This document shows, piece by piece, positions 6,119 to 10,389 of a stretch of 10,389 nt of DNA. A program made the position numbers and the translations under genes. Under the pieces are notes generated by a model. That model ran no database searches. It worked only from the letters and a program-made list of their open reading frames with translations, and was not told where the DNA came from. The stretch's first letter is position 1; each line of letters begins with the position of its first letter. This stretch comes from Candidatus Jorgensenbacteria bacterium (GTDB lineage: Bacteria; Patescibacteriota; Minisyncoccia; UBA6257; GWB1-50-10), in the NCBI GenBank assembly GCA_016234345.1, contig JACRFG010000008.1:1-10389 (forward strand). The letters are read 5' to 3'.

Positions 6119-7063
6119 TTAACTACCAAGAATCTTTGCTATCGTAGCTGCATAAATAGGAGAAACGTCAGAAACAATAAATTTATCCGACGAACCAATT
6201 CTAGGGTGCTGGCTCATGGGATGGGTATTGGTCGTGATAATTTTTTCAATCGGTGATTCTTCGATATACGCTATTGCTTTCTCGTCATTGAAGGCCGCAT
6301 GACTCACCACACCTAATGTTCTCTCAGCTCCATGCGTAAGATATGCCTCCGCTCCTTGTATTAAAGTATCACCACTCCGAAGCATATCATCGTAGATGAA
6401 CACGGTACTCCCTCGAACATTGCCGATAACTGCAGTCGGCCGAACTTTTTCACCTTCGCGTTCTTTATCAATAAAGACTAATCGCGCGCCGAAATGTTTG
6501 GCGAACCGTCGAACCCATGCCGGCCTTCCTAAATCTGCGCTCCCAAAAACCTTTGGATTAACACAATGCTCCTTAATACTTCGAACCAGAACTGGTTCAG
6601 CATAAAGCTCAGATCGCATGCAATCGCCTTCAAAATAATGAACTAGGCCGGGCGTGTGCAAATCCATGAATAGAAATACGTTACCAAATCCGGTGTTGGG
6701 TATAGAAGAAAATTTTCGCGCGATTATTTTTGCAGTCACTACTTCACCAGGAAGTTTTGCGCGTTCCATAGTCGAATAACCGAAAAAGGGAACAACAAAA
6801 ATTCTCCTCTGTGCGCCGTACATCGCAAGCGAACACCCAACTCGATATAGCTCCTCGATCTCGAGATCGCTGTGCGTACTCCCTACAAAAATTACATTTC
6901 TGCCAAATAATTCCGTGAAATCCGTAAGACCAAGCCGGTAGTAAATCTCACCCCCACCAAATACTGTCGTCTCTATTTCGCGCGTTCCGATACCGAGATG
7001 TCTTGCAAGCAACTTCGCAAAATACAAAGAAGCGGCTGTAGAAAAAATAAGAGTGTTTTCCAT
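6119..7063 (-). CDS. prs: Divergent ribose-phosphate pyrophosphokinase (PRPP synthetase)
   Basis: The 314-residue protein has the two-domain layout and length of PRPP synthetase. Recognisable parts: FGGGEI (35-40) for the FxDGE ATP-binding motif, VPFFGYSTMERAKLPGE (91-107) for the flexible loop, DLHTPGLVHYF (134-144) for the pyrophosphate-binding motif with the conserved His, IDKEREGE (198-205) retaining the catalytic Lys and Arg of the DKxR loop, and the ribose-phosphate loop DDMLRSGDTL (225-234). The usual YARQDRK reads YSTMERA here and the usual DTGGT/DTAGT reads RSGDT, so it is clearly divergent from housekeeping Prs. It should make PRPP from ATP and ribose 5-phosphate; in this context PRPP is the co-substrate of the adjacent nicotinate phosphoribosyltransferase. 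GAAGGA upstream of the ATG is a ribosome binding site. It is a single-gene unit. An inactive or alternative phosphoribosyl enzyme cannot be excluded. Confidence 0.82.
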   Translation of the reverse strand: MENTLIFSTAASLYFAKLLARHLGIGTREIETTVFGGGEIYYRLGLTDFTELFGRNVIFVGSTHSDLEIEELYRVGCSLAMYGAQRRIFVVPFFGYSTMERAKLPGEVVTAKIIARKFSSIPNTGFGNVFLFMDLHTPGLVHYFEGDCMRSELYAEPVLVRSIKEHCVNPKVFGSADLGRPAWVRRFAKHFGARLVFIDKEREGEKVRPTAVIGNVRGSTVFIYDDMLRSGDTLIQGAEAYLTHGAERTLGVVSHAAFNDEKAIAYIEESPIEKIITTNTHPMSQHPRIGSSDKFIVSDVSPIYAATIAKILGS

Positions 7064-7119
7064 TCAAATCCTTCAATAAGTTCGTATGGGTTAATATCAA
7101 AGAACAATCTTATAAATAT

Positions 7120-7147
7120 TTTATACCAAAACAGCAGTTAATGTCAA
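7120..7147 (-). promoter_or_regulatory. Promoter of the PRPP synthetase gene
   Basis: TTGACA (7147-7142 on the minus strand), a 16-base spacer and TATAAA (7125-7120) form a strong sigma-70 type promoter. The predicted leader to the ATG at 7063 is about 50 bases, A/T-rich, and shows no clear structured element apart from the ribosome binding site. Confidence 0.7.
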
Positions 7148-7171
7148 GCTATAAACGAAAAATGCGGCACT

Positions 7172-7204
7172 AAAAACAGAAGAGGTGGAATTGCTTCCAC
7201 CTCT
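7172..7204 (-). terminator. Terminator of the pncA-nicotinate phosphoribosyltransferase unit
   Basis: AGAGGTGGAA (7181-7190) and TTCCACCTCT (7195-7204) form a perfect 10-base stem with a 4-base loop, followed on the minus strand by TCTGTTTTTAG. It starts 14 bases after the stop codon at 7219. Confidence 0.85.
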
Positions 7205-7218
7205 AATTTATAAAAACA

Positions 7219-8451
7219 CTAATCAACTTTTTCTAACCTTGGATTTGGTCGGTACAATCGGCCTTTCTTAGAACACGGTCGACCTCGAACCAACACAATA
7301 TCAGCAGTAAAATCATTCGATCCCTTAAGCAGTGAGCTGCCGCAGCCATATCCATCGACCGGAGCTTTCACTCTCTCAAACCACTCGATCTTTTCTTTGG
7401 AGAATCCGCCTGACACGAAAATTTTAACGTCATTATAACCATGCGCATCGAGGATCTGTCGGACATTACGAGCCAAAGTCGGTGTAACGCCAGTCGGTTT
7501 TTCTTGACCAAGCTGATCATAACGGATAATTGATTCATCAACCATTGCCTCTGATGTATCGAGACGAACGCCATAAAGCGTAAGGCCTTCGGCAGCAAAT
7601 CGATCGGCTACATCAAGGGCGGTTTTCGAACAATCATTATCAAAATCAACCAGCGAGATACAAGGAATGTCCGGATACTGCTTCGCAAATTCGAGCGATG
7701 CTTCGACAGTATCGCCGTTAAAGCAGGCAATCAAAGCGTGCGGCATCGTGCCTATTCCTTTCTTACCCCACCATTCTCCCATGTCATCGGTAGCAACACT
7801 CGTAGCACCGGCCATCATTGCCGCATAGCCGTCGCCAGTCTGATTCGAGTAATGGTCGAATCTATCCGCAAAAAACAGGATTGGTTTCCCTTGCGCTGCC
7901 TCAACTACTCGAGCCACATTCGTTGCTACAAGAGTACGTCGAGCAAGGATACCGAGATAAACCGATTCAAGATGCGCGAAATATTGCGCCAAACCATCAA
8001 TAGTCATCATTGTTTCCCATGGTTCGACGCGATCACCATCGTGAAGCGCTTCAATCACAAGCTGAGCTGATCCATCCATCCAAAGACTATCGAGCACAAG
8101 TTCAAGATCAACTTTTTGAATCAGTTTCTCTTTAAGCAACTGGTATTTACGTTGAACGTAGAGACGACGAATTTCTTGATCAAGCGCCTGGTATTGATCG
8201 AAAAGCTTATAAGCTTTTTCCGGTGCGCCCCAAAATCCGCTGCAGGTTTTCAAAATCGCGATAGCTTCATCGACGCCGCAGAGAACAATATTGTTCTTCT
8301 GAAACACCTGCATAAGAACTTTGTTCGTGTATCCTATTTTTTCCAGAATCTGTTTTTCTCGCCAGAAGTAAACAGCCGAGTAATAACCTCGTCGAATCTT
8401 TTGGGTTGCAATATCAAAGGTGGTTATCGGTAATCGATTACGCTTATCCAC
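7219..8451 (-). CDS. pncB: Nicotinate phosphoribosyltransferase
   Basis: The 410-residue protein belongs to the nicotinate/quinolinate phosphoribosyltransferase superfamily, closer to the compact archaeal-type enzymes than to E. coli PncB. Motifs in order: ATNVARVVEAA (176-186), GTMPHALI (234-241), VDFDND (268-273), YGVRLDTSE (293-301; usual form RLDSGD), VSGGF (346-350) and GYGCGSSL (367-374) at the phosphate-binding end. It should make nicotinate mononucleotide from nicotinate and PRPP with ATP hydrolysis. Nicotinate rather than nicotinamide is inferred from coupling to the nicotinamidase gene. The start codon is GTG at 8451, inside the end of pncA (8-base overlap GTGGATAA), with GAGG 6 bases upstream, so translation is probably coupled. 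It is followed by a strong terminator. The altered SGD-to-TSE motif is worth noting. Confidence 0.88.
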   Translation of the reverse strand: MDKRNRLPITTFDIATQKIRRGYYSAVYFWREKQILEKIGYTNKVLMQVFQKNNIVLCGVDEAIAILKTCSGFWGAPEKAYKLFDQYQALDQEIRRLYVQRKYQLLKEKLIQKVDLELVLDSLWMDGSAQLVIEALHDGDRVEPWETMMTIDGLAQYFAHLESVYLGILARRTLVATNVARVVEAAQGKPILFFADRFDHYSNQTGDGYAAMMAGATSVATDDMGEWWGKKGIGTMPHALIACFNGDTVEASLEFAKQYPDIPCISLVDFDNDCSKTALDVADRFAAEGLTLYGVRLDTSEAMVDESIIRYDQLGQEKPTGVTPTLARNVRQILDAHGYNDVKIFVSGGFSKEKIEWFERVKAPVDGYGCGSSLLKGSNDFTADIVLVRGRPCSKKGRLYRPNPRLEKVD

Positions 8452-9076
8452 GAAGCACCTCTTCGGTTGTCATAAGATCAATTCCTTCTGATTTCATTTC
8501 ATTAATGGCTCGTTCGCCATCCCCATCCTTTGCATCCACTGCCCGGCAGGCATCAATAAGTAAGTGCGTTCTAAATCCTCTATACACCGAATCGATAGCA
8601 GTCGCCTTGACGCAATAGTCAGTGGCTAATCCACCAACATAAACTTCGGAGACGTCGTTTTCAGAAAGAAATTCTTCAAGTGACATCCCTTGTCCGTCAC
8701 GGGTAAATCCGTCGAAAGCGGAATAACCGTCCTCGTTATCGCCCATGGCTTTAGAAATCACTTCAGCACCATGATAATCCAATTGATGGTGAAAACGAGC
8801 GCCAGGCGTATTCTGAATACAGTGTGGCGGCCATTTTTGAAAATGTTTACTGTTTGAAGGATGCCAATCGCGGGAAACTACAACAACCCAGTCATGTTCT
8901 TCGGCATAGGTAATCATCTTGTTCAACGGTGCGACCACTTCATCGCCTTTTCCAACCGCTAGGGCTCCGCCGGGGCAAAAATCGTTTTGCACGTCGACAA
9001 CAATTAGCGCTTTTCGCGGTTGTTGAACCTGATGATCCGACTCTTCAATCCGAGACCGGTCATTGGAAAAAGTCAT
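8444..9076 (-). CDS. pncA: Nicotinamidase (isochorismatase-like hydrolase)
   Basis: The 210-residue protein carries all nicotinamidase landmarks: catalytic Asp28 in VVDVQNDF, Lys109 in VISKA and Cys155 in GGLATDYCVKA, plus the metal ligands Asp70 and His72 in SRDWHP and His85 in WPPHC. It hydrolyses nicotinamide to nicotinate and ammonia in the cytoplasm, feeding the phosphoribosyltransferase whose start overlaps its stop. An N-terminal extension of about 20 polar residues precedes the usual start of the fold. This start is still preferred because AAAGGAG lies 8 bases ahead of the ATG and a near-consensus promoter lies further up. The two genes form an operon. Pyrazinamide or other amides could also be substrates, as for other PncA proteins. 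Confidence 0.94.
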   Translation of the reverse strand: MTFSNDRSRIEESDHQVQQPRKALIVVDVQNDFCPGGALAVGKGDEVVAPLNKMITYAEEHDWVVVVSRDWHPSNSKHFQKWPPHCIQNTPGARFHHQLDYHGAEVISKAMGDNEDGYSAFDGFTRDGQGMSLEEFLSENDVSEVYVGGLATDYCVKATAIDSVYRGFRTHLLIDACRAVDAKDGDGERAINEMKSEGIDLMTTEEVLRG

Positions 9077-9126
9077 ACGTTTTTCTCCTTTATGAATGAA
9101 TATTTTGCTTTATTAGTGCTAAAAAT

Positions 9127-9155
9127 ATAATAGCACATAGAAAATAGTGTGTCAA
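9127..9155 (-). promoter_or_regulatory. Promoter of the pncA-pncB operon with a small inverted repeat over the -10
   Basis: TTGACA (9155-9150), a 17-base spacer and TATTAT (9132-9127) on the minus strand form a near-perfect sigma-70 promoter. The leader is about 43 bases and ends in AAAGGAG. The inverted repeat GTGCT (9116-9120) / AGCAC (9132-9136) brackets the -10 box and could be an operator, but its arms are short. Confidence 0.75.
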
Positions 9156-9186
9156 ACAATACCGCCACGCTTAGTTAGCGTGGCGG
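9152..9186 (-). terminator. Terminator of the deoxyribosyltransferase-like/Nudix fusion gene
   Basis: CCGCCACGCT (9162-9171) and AGCGTGGCGG (9177-9186) form a perfect 10-base, GC-rich stem with a 5-base loop. On the minus strand it is followed by TATTGTTTGAC, only moderately T-rich. The tail contains part of the TTGACA box of the pncA promoter. Confidence 0.78.
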
Positions 9187-9207
9187 AAATTATTTCTAAA
9201 CCGGTAC

Positions 9208-10365
9208 TTATGCAAGCACTGACATAATCATACCTAATGTACTCCAATCAACCAATTGCTCATTCAAAATATCTTTGATTGTTTTAATCTCAATATAGGC
9301 CCGTTCGCCGCTCGGATCATCCAAATCAGCGCCGTGCGGTTTGCCCTCTTGAGATTTGATCCACACAAACTCATCAGAATTTAATTCATACGCAAATACA
9401 TGTGCTTTATGAGTTGCGTAAGGGCCGAAAATCTGCCGACTACCGCAGGCACTAAGCCGCGATCGATCTAACTCAAGACCAACTTCTTCATAGACTTCTT
9501 CGAGAGCAACATCAAATGGCTCAATTTCTGGATTTCGAGATGATCCTCCAGGCACTTCATGAATAAAACAGTCTGATGTAGTAGCTGCAAGTCTAAACTC
9601 TCGAATCAACACAACTCTCGTATCGCTAAGCTCAGCACCACGACAATACATAACAACCGTAGAAATATCGGGACGACCAAAAATTGGATCGTTTCTTTTA
9701 TTACGGTTTTCAGATGCCACATGAATATTCGGATGCAACACCCAAAAAAAGATGCGATCTCGTTGAGGTCCTACTCGAAACGTCCATTCTAAACTCGCGC
9801 CATCAATTCGATTTCCTACATTTTTCTGTGCCTGGTACCACGCTTGAAACGATGGCACTTTCCAAACACAAAGCGGGATGTAACGCTCGCCTCCTTCACG
9901 TAAAATTCCTGTACCCACAAATTCAAGCGCTGTGGCAACGGTTTCTCTGAGCGTCTTTTTATGCGTCACATAATTTTTGTCACACATCCACTTAGGGTAA
10001 TCAATATGAGCCGCAAGAGGCGGCGCGCCAAAGACAATTTTACCCGAACGCGCGTAGAGTCCGAATTCGATATTAGTAGTAAAGCCCGGCAGAGTTTTTA
10101 AATCTCTGGGCACCCAGAAAAGAATACAATCGGCCATCTCCAAGGCTTGCCTCTCCCACTCTACTTGATCCATGTAAGAAAACTTAGCTGGCAAGCTCCT
10201 GTCCTCGGGCACGAATACCACCCCGTCATATCCGGACATTCTTAAAATTCTGATTGCTTCCGGACGCCACGATTGCACATCTTCTGATCTCGGCGTAGGA
10301 CCAGCCAAAAAAATCGACTTAGTGAAACTATTAGGAAACGGCTCTCTGGCACAAACAATCTGCAT
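9208..10365 (-). CDS. Fusion of a nucleoside 2-deoxyribosyltransferase-like domain and a Nudix domain
   Basis: The 385-residue protein has two parts. Residues about 15-155 match the nucleoside 2-deoxyribosyltransferase-like fold: FLAGPTPR (19-26), VPEDR (52-56), ADCILFWVPRD (78-88), and TTNIEFGLY (96-104), where Glu100 sits at the position of the catalytic nucleophile, followed by SGK. Residues about 210-385 look like a Nudix domain: VVLIREFRLA, then HEVPGGSSRNPE and the helix EEVYEEVGL (289-297). The Nudix box keeps the EExxEE metal ligands, but the usual Arg is Glu and the first half does not fit the GX5EX7 spacing exactly. A linker of about 50 residues containing WKVPSFQAWY joins them. Plausible roles are glycosidic cleavage plus pyrophosphate hydrolysis of nucleotides, perhaps damaged or NAD-derived ones; the substrate is unknown. 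AAGGAG lies 9 bases ahead of the ATG. Its promoter is outside the window. Confidence 0.75.
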   Translation of the reverse strand: MQIVCAREPFPNSFTKSIFLAGPTPRSEDVQSWRPEAIRILRMSGYDGVVFVPEDRSLPAKFSYMDQVEWERQALEMADCILFWVPRDLKTLPGFTTNIEFGLYARSGKIVFGAPPLAAHIDYPKWMCDKNYVTHKKTLRETVATALEFVGTGILREGGERYIPLCVWKVPSFQAWYQAQKNVGNRIDGASLEWTFRVGPQRDRIFFWVLHPNIHVASENRNKRNDPIFGRPDISTVVMYCRGAELSDTRVVLIREFRLAATTSDCFIHEVPGGSSRNPEIEPFDVALEEVYEEVGLELDRSRLSACGSRQIFGPYATHKAHVFAYELNSDEFVWIKSQEGKPHGADLDDPSGERAYIEIKTIKDILNEQLVDWSTLGMIMSVLA

Positions 10366-10374
10366 TAAATGTAT

Positions 10375-10380
10375 CTCCTT
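10375..10380 (-). promoter_or_regulatory. Ribosome binding site of the fusion gene
   Basis: AAGGAG on the minus strand, 9 bases ahead of the ATG at 10365, fixes the start of the deoxyribosyltransferase-like/Nudix gene close to the right edge of the window. Confidence 0.7.
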
Positions 10381-10389
10381 TTTCTTATG

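Noticed and set aside
7738..8070. Plus-strand ORFs within the pncB region
   Set aside because: They are antisense shadows of a conserved enzyme gene, with no start signals or domain content.
1..10389. Alternative genetic code (as in UGA-recoding Patescibacteria)
   Set aside because: The genes read through fully in the standard code, and the only suspicious in-frame stop is a single TAA, not TGA.

Overview
The window reads as a chromosomal segment of a Patescibacteria (Candidate Phyla Radiation) bacterium, probably of the Parcubacteria type; this is inferred from protein style, not from a marker gene. The clues are a secreted 'YQGRL'-type surface protein rich in Ser, Thr and Gly, an MgtE-type magnesium transporter without the usual N-terminal domain, a stand-alone MetRS-type tRNA-binding domain, short proteins and tight spacing. 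Stop codons behave as in the standard code. No rRNA, tRNA, CRISPR array, transposase or phage structural gene was recognised, and no gene-free stretch exceeds 300 bases.

Left part (1-3534, all minus strand): mgtE-like gene, tRNA-binding protein and a polytopic membrane protein resembling a degenerate prepilin peptidase form a tight three-gene run (gaps of 9 and 16 bases). Downstream lies a secreted surface-type protein whose reading frame is cut by an in-frame TAA at 141-143; the same frame continues with matching composition to the window edge.

Right part (3606-10365) is a cluster for NAD metabolism. In minus-strand transcription order it holds a nucleoside 2-deoxyribosyltransferase-like/Nudix fusion, pncA (nicotinamidase) coupled to a nicotinate phosphoribosyltransferase, a divergent PRPP synthetase, quinolinate synthase (nadA) and nicotinate mononucleotide adenylyltransferase (nadD). 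A plus-strand ADP-ribose-pyrophosphatase-like Nudix gene converges on nadD and overlaps its end by 12 bases. Together they could run nicotinamide -> nicotinate -> NaMN -> NaAD, with PRPP made on site. NAD synthetase (nadE), nadB and nadC are not in the window, so the route is incomplete here and nadA has no visible partner. The two Nudix proteins and the glycosidase-like domain suggest that breakdown or repair of NAD-derived nucleotides is part of the same job; this is inference.

Regulatory layout: each NAD transcription unit ends in a hairpin terminator, and the promoter of the next gene starts in or soon after the terminator tail. Perfect TTGACA -35 boxes precede pncA, prs and nadA. nadD has a consensus TATAAT so close to its ATG that the mRNA may be leaderless.
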